DNA of 64,000 nt from contig NZ_QXEC01000009.1 in NCBI RefSeq assembly GCF_003583405.1, positions 124,001 through 188,000 on the forward strand, in the 5' to 3' direction. The notes below the pieces were generated by a model. That model worked only from the letters and a program-made list of their open reading frames with translations, did no database searches and was not told the DNA's origin. Positions 6,457 to 15,606 of this stretch are shown piece after piece. Position numbers and translations under genes: made by a program. Position 1 is the first letter of the stretch, and each line of letters opens with the position of its first letter. Origin of the DNA: Micromonospora radicis. GTDB lineage: Bacteria > Actinomycetota > Actinomycetes > Mycobacteriales > Micromonosporaceae.

Positions 6457-8975
6457 TCGGCGGCAGCGTGGTCGTCATCGGCAACGGCATGGTGGGCCAG
6501 CGGTTCGTGGACGCGCTGCGCTCGCGCGATCCCGACGGGCGCTGGCGGGTCACGGTCCTCGCCGAGGAGAACCGACCGGCGTACGACCGGGTGCGGCTCT
6601 CGGCGTACTTCGACGGGGTCTCGGCCGACGAGTTGAACCTGCACACCCCGTACGACGGGGTGCGGTTGCGCCTCGGCGAGCCGGTCACCGGGGTGGACCG
6701 GGTCCGTCGGCTGGTGACCACCGCCGCCGGTGAGTACCCGTACGACGTGCTGGTGCTCGCCACCGGCTCGTCGGCGTTCGTACCGCCGGTGGACGGCGCG
6801 ACGCTGCCCGGGGTCTTCGTCTACCGGACCCTGGACGACCTCACGGCGATCCGCGAGCACGCCCGGGGCCGGCGGACCGGCGCGGTGATCGGCGGCGGCC
6901 TGCTCGGGCTGGAGGCGGCGAACGCGTTACGCCTGCTCGGGTTGACCACCAGCGTGGTGGAGTTCGCTCCGCGGCTGATGCCGGTGCAGGTCGACACCGC
7001 CGGTGCCGCGATGCTCCGCCGCTACGTCGAGGAGCTGGGCGTGACCTGCCACCTCGGGGTGGCCACCACCGCGGTGCGGCCCGGCCCGGACGGCACGGCC
7101 GGCGCCCTGGAACTGGCCGACGGCACGCTGCTCGACGCCGACCTGGTGGTGGTCGCCGCCGGTATCCGGCCCCGCGACGAGTTGGCCCGCGCGGCCGGGC
7201 TCGGCGTCGGCCCGCGCGGCGGTGTGCTGGTCGACGACACCGGCCGGAGCTCCGACGACCGGATCTACGCGGTCGGCGAGTGCGCGGCGGTCGACGGCAC
7301 CTGTTACGGCCTGGTCGCCCCCGGCTACGCGATGGCCGAGGTGGTGGCCGACCGGCTGGTCGGCGGGGCGGCCACCTTCCCCGGCGCGGACACCGCCACC
7401 AAGCTGAAGCTGCTCGGCGTCGACGTGGCCTCCTTCGGCGACGCGCACGGCACCACGCCGGGCTGCCTGGACGTGACCTGGACCGACCCGGCCACCCGGG
7501 TCTACGCCAAGCTGGTGCTCTCCGACGACGCGACGACGCTGCTCGGCGGCGTGCTGGTGGGCGACGCCGCCGCGTACCCGACGCTGCGGGCCAGCGTGGG
7601 CGGACCGCTGCCGGCGGCCCCGTTGGCGTTGCTCGCCCCGGCGGGTTCGGGCGCTGCGGCGGCCGGCGCGCTACCCGCCTCGGCCCAGGTCTGTTCCTGC
7701 AACGGGGTGACCCGGCAGGACGTGGACACCGCGATCGCCGGCGGCTGCGCGGACGTGCCGGCGCTGAAGGCGTGCACCCGGGCCGGTACCAGTTGCGGCT
7801 CCTGCGTGCCGATGCTCAAGCAGTTGCTCGACGCGGCCGGGGTGGTCCAGTCCCGGGCGCTGTGCGAGCACTTCGACGTCAGCCGCCAGGAGCTGTTCGA
7901 CATCGTCCGGGTGCACGGCATCCGGACGTTCTCCCGGCTGATCGCCGAGCACGGTCGGGGGCGGGGCTGCGACATCTGCAAGCCGGTGGTCGCCTCGATC
8001 CTCGCCTCCTTGGGCGGCGGGCACATCCTCGACGGCGAGCTGGCCTCGTTGCAGGACACCAACGACCACTTCCTGGCGAACCTGCAACGCGACGGCAGCT
8101 ACTCGGTGGTGCCCCGGATACCCGGTGGCGAGATCACCCCGGAGAAGCTGATCGTCATCGGCGAGGTGGCCCGGGACTTCCAGCTCTACACGAAGATCAC
8201 CGGCGGGCAGCGGATCGACCTGTTCGGCGCCCGGGTCGACCAGTTGCCGCAGATCTGGCGCCGGCTGGTCGACGCCGGCTTCGAGTCCGGACACGCGTAC
8301 GGCAAGGCGCTGCGGACGGTGAAGTCCTGCGTCGGGTCCACCTGGTGCCGGTACGGGGTGCAGGACTCGGTCGGGCTCGCCATCGCGCTGGAGCTGCGCT
8401 ACCGCGGGCTGCGCGCCCCACACAAGATCAAGTCTGCGGTCTCCGGTTGCGCCCGGGAGTGCGCCGAGGCCCGCAGCAAGGACTTCGGCATCATCGCCAC
8501 CGAGACCGGCTGGAACCTCTACCTCGGCGGCAACGGCGGCTTCCGGCCCCGGCACGCCGACCTGTTCGCCACCGACCTGAGCACCAGCGAACTGGTCACC
8601 CTGATCGACCGGTTCCTGATGTTCTACGTACGCACCGCCGACCGGCTGCAACGCACCGCCGCCTGGATCGAGGCGATGGAGGGCGGGCTCGACCACCTCC
8701 GGTCGGTGATCGTGGACGACTCCCTCGGCCTCTGCGCCGAGTTGGACGCCGCGATGGCCCGGCACGTCGCGTCCTACTCCGACGAGTGGCGCGACGTGTT
8801 GGACGACCCGGACCGGCTGCGCCGGTTCACCTCCTTCGTCAACGCACCCGACGTACCCGACCCGTCGATCACCTTCGTCACCGAACGCGGACAACCCGTT
8901 CCCGTCGGTGGCCGGTCCCCCTCGCCCGACGGCCGCCAACCGGTCACCCTCGGGCTGCCGGAGGTACGGCGATGA
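6453..8975 (+). CDS. nirB: Assimilatory nitrite reductase large subunit (NADH-dependent, siroheme)
   Basis: An 840-residue protein that reduces nitrite to ammonium with NADH. Order of domains: FAD/NADH oxidoreductase (GNGMVG near residue 10, second site GGGLLGLEAAN near 150), BFD [2Fe-2S] domain (CSCN...CGSC, about 412-455), then ferredoxin-like and siroheme/[4Fe-4S] nitrite reductase domains. The cluster and siroheme cysteines are C626-x5-C632 and C666-x3-C670. The ATG overlaps the previous stop (ATGA) and follows a strong GGAGGTGGGA. The same frame stays open far upstream, but that part overlaps nasA and the electron-transfer gene and is not coding. Confidence 0.95.
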   Translation: MIGGSVVVIGNGMVGQRFVDALRSRDPDGRWRVTVLAEENRPAYDRVRLSAYFDGVSADELNLHTPYDGVRLRLGEPVTGVDRVRRLVTTAAGEYPYDVLVLATGSSAFVPPVDGATLPGVFVYRTLDDLTAIREHARGRRTGAVIGGGLLGLEAANALRLLGLTTSVVEFAPRLMPVQVDTAGAAMLRRYVEELGVTCHLGVATTAVRPGPDGTAGALELADGTLLDADLVVVAAGIRPRDELARAAGLGVGPRGGVLVDDTGRSSDDRIYAVGECAAVDGTCYGLVAPGYAMAEVVADRLVGGAATFPGADTATKLKLLGVDVASFGDAHGTTPGCLDVTWTDPATRVYAKLVLSDDATTLLGGVLVGDAAAYPTLRASVGGPLPAAPLALLAPAGSGAAAAGALPASAQVCSCNGVTRQDVDTAIAGGCADVPALKACTRAGTSCGSCVPMLKQLLDAAGVVQSRALCEHFDVSRQELFDIVRVHGIRTFSRLIAEHGRGRGCDICKPVVASILASLGGGHILDGELASLQDTNDHFLANLQRDGSYSVVPRIPGGEITPEKLIVIGEVARDFQLYTKITGGQRIDLFGARVDQLPQIWRRLVDAGFESGHAYGKALRTVKSCVGSTWCRYGVQDSVGLAIALELRYRGLRAPHKIKSAVSGCARECAEARSKDFGIIATETGWNLYLGGNGGFRPRHADLFATDLSTSELVTLIDRFLMFYVRTADRLQRTAAWIEAMEGGLDHLRSVIVDDSLGLCAELDAAMARHVASYSDEWRDVLDDPDRLRRFTSFVNAPDVPDPSITFVTERGQPVPVGGRSPSPDGRQPVTLGLPEVRR

Positions 8976-9319
8976 GCACCACGACCACACTGCACTGGCA
9001 CACCGTCTGCCCGCTCACCCGCCTGGATCTCGACCGGGGCGTCGCCGCTCTCGTCGACGGGATGCAGGTGGCGTTGTTCCGGACCGCGGACGGGCTGTAC
9101 GCGATCGACAACCGAGACCCGGTCACCGGCGCGTACGTGCTCTCCCGGGGGATCGTGGGCAGCCGGCAGGGCGTGCCGACGGTCGCTTCGCCGCTGCACA
9201 AGCAGGTGTACGACCTGCGTACGGGGGATTGTCTCGACCTGCCCGGTGTCGCCGTCACCCGGCACGAGATCCGCTGCCGGGAGGGCCTGGTCGAGGTGCG
9301 GCTGCGACAGGAGGAGTGA
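8972..9319 (+). CDS. nirD: Nitrite reductase small subunit (Rieske-like fold)
   Basis: A 115-residue NirD protein that partners NirB. The fold signature is seen in VDGMQVALFR, LYAIDNRDPVTGAYVLSRG and ASPLHKQVYDLRTGDCLD. The Cys-His pairs of true Rieske clusters are absent, as is normal for NirD, so it is structural rather than redox-active. ATG overlaps the nirB stop by 4 nt. Its own stop is immediately followed by the ATG of the regulator gene, with the next ribosome-binding site (AGGAGG) inside the nirD end. Confidence 0.93.
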   Translation: MSTTTTLHWHTVCPLTRLDLDRGVAALVDGMQVALFRTADGLYAIDNRDPVTGAYVLSRGIVGSRQGVPTVASPLHKQVYDLRTGDCLDLPGVAVTRHEIRCREGLVEVRLRQEE

Positions 9320-10408
9320 ATGCGCGAGGAACTGGCCGGCTTCACCATCGGGGTGACCGCCGACCGGCGGCGGGACGACCTCGCCGCGTTGCTCCAACGG
9401 CGTGGCGCCCGGGTGGTGCTGGCTCCCGCCCTGCGGATCGTGCCGCTGGCGGACGACACCGAACTGCGCGACGCGACCCGGGCCTGCCTGGACCGGCCGC
9501 CGGACGTACTGATGGCGAACACCGGGATCGGCATGCGCGGGTGGCTCGAGGCGGCCGAGGGGTGGGGCCTGGCCGAGCCGCTGCGCTCGGTGCTCGGCGG
9601 CGCGTACGTGGTGGCCCGGGGACCGAAGGCACGCGGTGCGATCCGCGCCGCCGGCCTGTACGACCAGTGGTCCCCCGAGTCGGAGAGCTGTGACGAGGTG
9701 GTCGACCACCTGCGTCGGCGGGGCGTGGCCGGGCAGGTGATCGCCATGCAGCTGCACGGTGACCGGCAGCCGGAGTGCACCCGCGCGTTGGAGGAGGCCG
9801 GCGCCAGCGTCATCGAGATCCCGGTCTACCGGTGGGCGCCGCCGACCGACCCGGCACCGCTGCACCGGCTGGTCGACCTGGTGGCCGGCCGGCTGGTGGA
9901 CGCGGTCACCTTCACCTCGGCACCGGCGGCGGAGGCGCTGCTGCGGGCCGCCGGTGACCGGACGGAGGCGGTGCTGGACGCGTTCCGTGGTGACGTGCTG
10001 GCCAGCTGCGTCGGCCCGGTCACCGCCGAACCACTGGTCCGCCGTGGGGTGCCGGTGAGCGCGCCGAGCCGGGCCCGGCTGGGCGCGATGGTCCGGACCA
10101 TCGTCGACGAGCTGCCCCGGCGCACCGTCACCATCAAGGTGGCCGGGCACCTGCTGACGCTGCGGGGACACGCGGCCGTGATCGACGGTGAGCTGCGACC
10201 GTTGGCTCCGGCGCCGATGGCGGTGCTGCGGGCGTTGGCCCAGACGCCGGGCCGGGTGCTGTCCCGGACCGCCCTGCTGCGCACCCTGCCCCGGGGCGCG
10301 GACGAGCACGCCGTGGAGATGGCGGTGGCCCGGCTGCGGGCCGGGCTGAAGGCACCCCGGGTGATCCAGACGGTGGTCAAGCGCGGCTACCGCCTCCGCG
10401 TCGACTGA
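9320..10408 (+). CDS. nnaR: HemD-like / winged-helix fusion regulator of nitrate assimilation (NnaR type)
   Basis: A 362-residue fusion. Residues 1-255 resemble uroporphyrinogen-III synthase (GFTIGVTADRRRDDLAALLQRRGARV, and VTFTSAPAAEALL). Residues about 265-362 form an OmpR-type winged-helix DNA-binding domain (LTPAP-like segment, PGRVLSRTALLRTLP, VEMAVARLRAGL, IQTVVKRGYRL). Proteins with this layout are known in Streptomyces and Mycobacterium as NnaR, a co-regulator that works with GlnR on nitrite/nitrate genes. Being the last gene of the operon implies feedback. Uroporphyrinogen III is the siroheme precursor, so the HemD half may sense a tetrapyrrole; whether it keeps synthase activity is unknown. 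Confidence 0.85.
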   Translation: MREELAGFTIGVTADRRRDDLAALLQRRGARVVLAPALRIVPLADDTELRDATRACLDRPPDVLMANTGIGMRGWLEAAEGWGLAEPLRSVLGGAYVVARGPKARGAIRAAGLYDQWSPESESCDEVVDHLRRRGVAGQVIAMQLHGDRQPECTRALEEAGASVIEIPVYRWAPPTDPAPLHRLVDLVAGRLVDAVTFTSAPAAEALLRAAGDRTEAVLDAFRGDVLASCVGPVTAEPLVRRGVPVSAPSRARLGAMVRTIVDELPRRTVTIKVAGHLLTLRGHAAVIDGELRPLAPAPMAVLRALAQTPGRVLSRTALLRTLPRGADEHAVEMAVARLRAGLKAPRVIQTVVKRGYRLRVD

Positions 10409-10411
10409 CGC

Positions 10412-10487
10412 GCGGGACGGGCCGGTCGACGCCGGCACCCGACGGGCCGCCGTCCCGCCGTACCGGGCGAAGCCGGCAGGCGGGACG
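10412..10487. terminator. Convergent terminator region with competing hairpin arms
   Basis: Between the ends of two converging operons, GCGGGACGG (10412-10420) can pair with CCGTCCCGC (10450-10458). The same central arm CGTCCCGCC (10451-10459) can instead pair with GGCGGGACG (10479-10487). One shared arm could give either direction its own hairpin. No U-tract is seen. Confidence 0.45.
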
Positions 10488-10501
10488 AAGGCCCGTCAGG
10501 G

Positions 10502-11125
10502 TCAGCCGACCGGGGTCGGGAAACCCCGGTCGTGCTCGGCCTGGAGCCGAGCCATGGCGTGCTCGACGACGGTCACCATCACCTGCTTGACCGACTCGCG
10601 CCGCCGGGCGTCGGTCATCACCAACGGCACGTCCGGCGAGATCGCCAACGCCTCACGCACCTCGTCCAGCTCGTACTCCGGCGCGCCGTCGAACCGGTTC
10701 AGCGCCACCACGTACGGCAGGTTGCGGTTCTCGAAGTAGTCCAGCGGGGCGAACGCGTCCGTGATCCGGCGGGTGTCCACCAGGACGGCGGCCCCCACCG
10801 CACCACGGATGATCTCGTCCCACATGAACCAGAACCGGGTCTGACCGGGTGTGCCGAAGAGGTACAGGATCAGGTCCTGTGCCATGGTGATCCGGCCGAA
10901 GTCCATGGCGACCGTGGTGGTCTCCTTGCCCGGCACCTTGGACGGGTCGTCGATACCGACACCCGCCGCGGTCATCACCGCTTCGGTGGTCAGCGGTGTG
11001 ATCTCCGAGATCGCGCCGACCAACGTGGTCTTACCGACACCGAAGCCACCCGCGACGACGATCTTCGCGGAGATGATTCCCCGGCTCTGGCGGGCCCCGG
11101 CGGGGTCATAGCTCGCGAAGTCCAC
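10502..11125 (-). CDS. cvnD: Conservon GTP-binding protein (CvnD, MglA/Rab-like small GTPase)
   Basis: A 207-residue small GTPase with P-loop GGFGVGKTT (26-34), a DxxG-like switch (LFGTPGQTRFW), and an NRFD motif (VVALNRFD) in place of NKxD. This is the last gene of a cvnABCD conservon, a membrane-associated signalling module found in actinobacteria and often likened to a G-protein-coupled system. It overlaps the DUF742 gene by 20 nt. The GTPase is thought to act downstream of the sensor kinase; its target here is unknown. Confidence 0.92.
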   Translation of the reverse strand: MDFASYDPAGARQSRGIISAKIVVAGGFGVGKTTLVGAISEITPLTTEAVMTAAGVGIDDPSKVPGKETTTVAMDFGRITMAQDLILYLFGTPGQTRFWFMWDEIIRGAVGAAVLVDTRRITDAFAPLDYFENRNLPYVVALNRFDGAPEYELDEVREALAISPDVPLVMTDARRRESVKQVMVTVVEHAMARLQAEHDRGFPTPVG

Positions 11126-11471
11126 TCAGCACCCTTCCCAGCATTTCCATCCGCTCCTCGTAACCTGTGGCGGGAGCGGCCGTCTGTAGCGTCAACAGGC
11201 CCTCGGCCACCATGTCGGCGACCAGCACCCGAGCGACACCCAGCGGCAGCCGGGTGTACGCGGCGATCTCCGCAAGTGACTCGGGACGGCCCTCGCAGAC
11301 CATGGCGATGCGATGCTTGTCATGCCCGGCAAACCGCGACTCGGCGATCTGGGTGGGGCTGGCAATCAACACCGCTTCCAGGGCAATGTCCTGAAGCGGC
11401 TCGGTACGGCCCCGGGTGACCGCGTACGGCCGCACCAGCGCACCCCGTGGGTCACGTCGCTGTTGTTCCAT
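11106..11471 (-). CDS. cvnC: Conservon DUF742 protein (CvnC)
   Basis: A 121-residue DUF742 protein. The N-terminus reads RDPRGALVRPYAVTRGRTEP, a family hallmark, followed by a winged-helix-like segment (ESLAEIAAYTRLPLGVARVLVADMVAEGLL, given here only to show its position at about 63-92). The family is always found with roadblock and GTPase partners and may bridge them. It sits third in the operon, 40 nt after the roadblock gene and overlapping the GTPase gene. Confidence 0.92.
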   Translation of the reverse strand: MEQQRRDPRGALVRPYAVTRGRTEPLQDIALEAVLIASPTQIAESRFAGHDKHRIAMVCEGRPESLAEIAAYTRLPLGVARVLVADMVAEGLLTLQTAAPATGYEERMEMLGRVLSGLREL

Positions 11472-11511
11472 CCGCGATCACCTCCTCTCCCCTTCGCCGC
11501 TCGCGCACGGG

Positions 11512-11919
11512 CTACGACCGCACCGCGTCCCGGGGCAGCGGCACCAGTGCCGCGCCGACTCGCTCCACCAGCAGTGCCATCTCGTAACCCACCTGGCCGA
11601 CGTCGCAGCTGCGCGCCGCGAGCACCGCCATCGACGACCCGTCGCTGATGGACATCAGGAACAGGTAGCCGCTGTCCATCTCGATGACCGTCTGCAACAC
11701 GCCGCCGGCGCTGAACATCCGCGCGGCGCCCTCGGTGAGGCTGACCACGCCGGAGGTGATCGCGGCGAGCTGGTCTGCTCGGTCGCCCGGCAGGTCGCGG
11801 GAGGAGGCCAGCAACAGCCCGTCCGCGGACACCGCCACCACGTGGGCGATACCCGCCACGCTGTCGGCGAAGTTGGTGAGCAGCCAACCCATGTCCTGCA
11901 TGGCCGCGGGCCTGTTCAT
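11512..11919 (-). CDS. cvnB: Conservon roadblock/LC7 protein (CvnB)
   Basis: A 135-residue roadblock/LC7 domain protein (LLTNFADSVAGIAHVVAVSADG; then LAAITSGVVSLTEGAARMF; then LFLMSISDGSSMAVLA). Such proteins bind and regulate the small GTPase of the same cluster. Its ATG overlaps the stop of the sensor kinase gene (ATGA), so translation is coupled. Confidence 0.93.
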   Translation of the reverse strand: MNRPAAMQDMGWLLTNFADSVAGIAHVVAVSADGLLLASSRDLPGDRADQLAAITSGVVSLTEGAARMFSAGGVLQTVIEMDSGYLFLMSISDGSSMAVLAARSCDVGQVGYEMALLVERVGAALVPLPRDAVRS

Positions 11920-14900
11920 CGGCTCGTCTCCTTGGTCGTGGTGCTGTTCTGACTGGCGCCGGCCGTCCGGCCGCGCTGGACGCCGCGGTGGTAGGCCGAC
12001 AGCAGACCGCGTACTTCGTCGGGCGTACGCCGGCTGTGCTCCCGCCCGCCACGGGGTTCGATGCCGCCGGGCACCAGCTGCGCCTGTGGTACCCGCTTCG
12101 GCAGGCCGGAGCGGGTCGTCCCGGCGGGCATCGGCTCGGCCGCCTGGCTGGCCCGCGACCAGCCCTCGTCGGCCGCGGTCCGCCAGGCGTCGTCGGGCGA
12201 CCCGCCGGATCCGGACGGCGCGGACGGCGCCGCGGGGGCGGGCGGTGGCGTGGGGGCCGGTGCCGGTCGTACGGGGCTCGCAGCAGCGCCGGACGCAGCG
12301 TACGACGACGACGGCTGCTGCTGCGGTTGCGGTGGCACGGTCGTCCCACCGGCCGCCGCCCCGGGCGTCCGGGTGGGCAGCGGGCTGCGCCCCTTGGTGG
12401 GCCCGGCGGCCGACGCCGACGGGGCCGCGTACGACGGCGCCGTCGGGGCGGCGACCGGCGCGGGCGGCGGCTCGTCGAACTGCGGCCGGCTGAAGATGGC
12501 GGTCGCGTCGTTGCCGTGCGACCGGAACCAGACCGCCTCCATCTCACGGAAGATCGGCGCCTCGGCCTGCGGCTCCGGCGGCGCGGTGATCGGCGCGCTG
12601 ACGATCGGGTTGGTGGCGGCCAAGCTGGCGCCGAGCCCGCCGAAGTTCGCGCCGTCGTAGCTTCCGCCTCCCGGGTTCTGCGCCGGGCCGGGCGGGAAGG
12701 CGTTCTGGGCCGGGCTCTGCCCGAAGGTGTTCTGGGCCGGGCTGGGCGGGAGCCCATTCTGGGCCGGGCCGGGCGGGAATCCGTTCTGCTGGGCCGGGCT
12801 GGGCGCGAACGCGGAGGGGGTGCTCACACCGCCGCCGGCGACCGGCCCCACCGGCAGCCCGGGGGTGGTGTGCTGGGGCTGGCCGGGAGCACCGGCGTTC
12901 CGGTACGGCAGCGGGTCGAGCGTCGGCTGGGCGACGGTGGGCGTACCGGCACTGAACCCGCCGGCGAAGGCCGGCGGCGTGGTGTGCGCCGGTGGCGCGC
13001 TCTCCGGTGCCGCTTCGGTGGCCGGCCAGGGTGCGGTGGCCGGTGCGCTGTTGCGCCACCGGTCGCTGAGCGTGGCGGTGCTGGTCCGGCCGCCGGCCGG
13101 TTCGTTGACCCCCGCCGAAGCCGGGCTCTGCTCGACCGCGAGCGGCTGCCGTGGCCGGGTGATCGCCTGGTCACGGCCGCGCAGGCTGGGCAGCACCACC
13201 GTGGCGGCGGGCAGCGTGACCTGTGCGACGGTGCCACCGTCGACGTTGCGGCGTAGTTCGACCCGGATGCCGTACCGGGCCGCGAGCCGGCTGACCACGG
13301 CCAGGCCCATCAGCCGGAACGACGCGACGTCCACGCTGGACGGGGCGGCGAGTCGCCGGTTGAGCGACTCCATCTGCTCGTCGGTCAGGCCGAGACCGCG
13401 GTCCTCGACCTGGATGAGGACGTAGTCCCGGATCCGCCGGCCGTCGGCGACCACTGTGGTGTTCGGCGGCGAGAACCGGGTGGCGTTGTCCAGCAGCTCG
13501 GCGACCAGCCGTACCACGTCGTTGACGGCGTGCGCGGCCACCGAGACGTCGGTGTCAACGGTGCCGAACTCGATCCGGTTGTACAGCTCGACCTCGGACT
13601 GCGCGGCCCGCAGCACGTCCACCAGCAACGCGTCGTCGCGCCGGGGCACCGTCGAGTCGGCGCCGGCCAGCACGAGCAGGTTCTCGTCGTTGCGGCGCAT
13701 CCGGGTGGCCAGGTGGTCGAGTTCGAAGAGCTGGGCGAGGCGCTTGGGGTCCTCCTCACCCCGCTCGATCGCGTCGAGTTCGCCGATCATGCGGTCGACC
13801 AGGCTCTGACTACGCCGGGCCAGGTTGAGGAACATCGCCGAGACGCTGGTCCGAAGGGCCGCCTGCTCCGCCGCGACGCGCACCGCCTCCCGGTGTACGA
13901 CGTTGAACGCCAGGGCCACCTGGCCGACCTCGTCGCGGTTGTTGAGCTGGATCGGGTCGCGTACCTCGCGGACGATCTCGTCGACGCTGCCGTCGCTGAC
14001 GTTGCCCATCCCCTGGAGTCGGCGCACCGCCTCGGGCAGGTCGTGGTTGGCCACCGAGAGCGCGCCCTCACGCAGCCGGCGCAGCGAGTGGTTGAGCGAG
14101 CGGGCCAGCACCACGGCCAGGGTGACCGCGATGAGCAGGGTGAGCAGCACCAGCGTCGACTCGACGATGGCCTGCCGGATGACGTCCGACCGGGCCTGCT
14201 CGGCCTGGGACAGCAGCCGGTCCTGTAGCTCGATCTCGGCCCAGCGCATCAGCTCGTTGACGGCGCCGATCGCCGCGGTGGCGTCCTGGGCACTGATCGG
14301 CGAGCGCTGACCCACCGCCCGGCTGATGTCGGTCGCGATCCGGTCGGCCAGCACCACCGCGTCACCGGAGACGGTGCTCTCGACCAGGGTGCGCTGCTCC
14401 GGGTCGGCGGCCAGCGAGAAGGCGAGCAGCGCCTCCTGCTGCCCGGTCAGGGTGGCGACGAAGGCGGAGAACTGCTCGTTGTCCAGCCGGCCGGTGCTCA
14501 GCGCGGTGAACGCGACCGACTCCTCCTCGGCGACGGCCGCCTTGGCCCGGGCGAAGGCGGCGACCGCGCGCCGGCTGTCCGCGAGCTGCTCCTCACCGGG
14601 CAGCTGGGCCAGGCCGTCACCGTAGGCGACCAGGTCGGCCAGGATCACGCCGTAGCGCAGGGCGGCCTCGGCGACCTGCATCTGCTGCCGGTCGAGCACC
14701 TCCTGCCGGGTGCCGTCGAGGGTGTCCAGGTGGGCGTCGATGGCCGCCAGGCGGTCGCGGACCGCGGCGGGAGCCTCGCCGACCCGGGCCCGCTCCGCGC
14801 GGTACTCGTCGATCCGCTCCTGGGTCCGCCGGACCCGCAGGTTGTACGCGTCGGTCTGCTGCTGGGGCGCGGCGAGGTAGGCGGCCGCCGCCATCCGCTC

Positions 14901-15155
14901 GGCATGCAGGTCGTTCGTCAACGCGGAGACGTTGATGGAGAGCACGGTGAGCGATCGGGCCTGGGTCGCGTCGTAGGCGCCCTCGCCGACGGAGACCAGG
15001 CGGACCGTGGCCAACGCGATCACCGCCGCCACCGGCACGACCAGGATCAACGCCAGCTTGGACCGGATCCGGACGTCACGCAGCCGCGGCAGCCCGCGGC
15101 GTCCGTACTGCGCGGCGTCACCGCTGGCGGGCAGGGTCGTCGGTCCGGTGCTCAC
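11916..15155 (-). CDS. cvnA: Conservon sensor histidine kinase with NIT-type input domain and long Pro-rich tail (CvnA)
   Basis: A 1079-residue membrane kinase. Transmembrane helix 1 lies at about 33-54, an extracellular helical nitrate/nitrite-sensing-type (NIT) domain at 55-325, helix 2 at 328-350, then a HAMP-like linker, a coiled region with ELDHLATRMRRNDENLL (about 475-490), and an HATPase_c domain at about 520-650 (N box ELLDNATRFSPP; G box DRGLGL). Residues 655-1079 are a low-complexity Pro/Ala/Gln tail with PAQN-containing repeats near 785-828. The GTG at 15155 has GGAGG 7 nt upstream; the frame stays open 49 codons further but without a ribosome-binding site. First gene of cvnABCD. 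Confidence 0.9.
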   Translation of the reverse strand: MSTGPTTLPASGDAAQYGRRGLPRLRDVRIRSKLALILVVPVAAVIALATVRLVSVGEGAYDATQARSLTVLSINVSALTNDLHAERMAAAAYLAAPQQQTDAYNLRVRRTQERIDEYRAERARVGEAPAAVRDRLAAIDAHLDTLDGTRQEVLDRQQMQVAEAALRYGVILADLVAYGDGLAQLPGEEQLADSRRAVAAFARAKAAVAEEESVAFTALSTGRLDNEQFSAFVATLTGQQEALLAFSLAADPEQRTLVESTVSGDAVVLADRIATDISRAVGQRSPISAQDATAAIGAVNELMRWAEIELQDRLLSQAEQARSDVIRQAIVESTLVLLTLLIAVTLAVVLARSLNHSLRRLREGALSVANHDLPEAVRRLQGMGNVSDGSVDEIVREVRDPIQLNNRDEVGQVALAFNVVHREAVRVAAEQAALRTSVSAMFLNLARRSQSLVDRMIGELDAIERGEEDPKRLAQLFELDHLATRMRRNDENLLVLAGADSTVPRRDDALLVDVLRAAQSEVELYNRIEFGTVDTDVSVAAHAVNDVVRLVAELLDNATRFSPPNTTVVADGRRIRDYVLIQVEDRGLGLTDEQMESLNRRLAAPSSVDVASFRLMGLAVVSRLAARYGIRVELRRNVDGGTVAQVTLPAATVVLPSLRGRDQAITRPRQPLAVEQSPASAGVNEPAGGRTSTATLSDRWRNSAPATAPWPATEAAPESAPPAHTTPPAFAGGFSAGTPTVAQPTLDPLPYRNAGAPGQPQHTTPGLPVGPVAGGGVSTPSAFAPSPAQQNGFPPGPAQNGLPPSPAQNTFGQSPAQNAFPPGPAQNPGGGSYDGANFGGLGASLAATNPIVSAPITAPPEPQAEAPIFREMEAVWFRSHGNDATAIFSRPQFDEPPPAPVAAPTAPSYAAPSASAAGPTKGRSPLPTRTPGAAAGGTTVPPQPQQQPSSSYAASGAAASPVRPAPAPTPPPAPAAPSAPSGSGGSPDDAWRTAADEGWSRASQAAEPMPAGTTRSGLPKRVPQAQLVPGGIEPRGGREHSRRTPDEVRGLLSAYHRGVQRGRTAGASQNSTTTKETSR

Positions 15156-15606
15156 GACATCGCCTCCGTCGGTTTCTCCACGCCTGACCCGTCGATCCGT
15201 GTCTGGAACGACGGCCGGCGCCACGCGCGGCACGGCCGCGATTTCATCAGACGAGATCGAGTTTGGGAAGCCGCAGTGGGGCAGGAAACGGTCGGAGGGC
15301 ACGCATCCCGTGATCCGGTCAACTAATACCTACATTTCCACAGTGCCCTTGATCAGGGCATGTAGCTCCAGAGTGGTCATTCGTGTCGCCAGAGTGAGCG
15401 TTTGAAAACATCCGGTTACCCCAACATGTGGGATTCGTGTCCCGAAACGCCTCCGGTAGCCCCGCTTGACCGCGGCGCCCGGCATTGGCAAGGTTTTGCA
15501 GGCTTCGCGCACACGGTACGGCAGACCCACCCCGAATATCCACTGAGGACGGACGGTTGTGCCGCCGGTGACCGGGCCCCGCCCGCGCCGCATCAGGAGG
15601 ACAGAC
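15156..15606. other. Divergent intergenic region between conservon and lipoprotein gene
   Basis: A 451-bp stretch without a convincing gene. It is locally AT-richer around 15325-15420. It contains an inverted repeat TGCCCT-n5-AGGGCA (15344-15360), a possible operator for either side. The words ATTCGTGTC occur twice (near 15380 and 15432). An AGGAGG (15595-15600) serves the downstream lipoprotein. I could not pick a confident -35/-10 pair for either direction. Confidence 0.5.

Noticed and set aside
15156..15302. Longer start for the conservon kinase at 15302
   Set aside because: The extra 49 residues are not membrane- or domain-like and lack a ribosome-binding site, whereas GTG 15155 has GGAGG 7 nt upstream.
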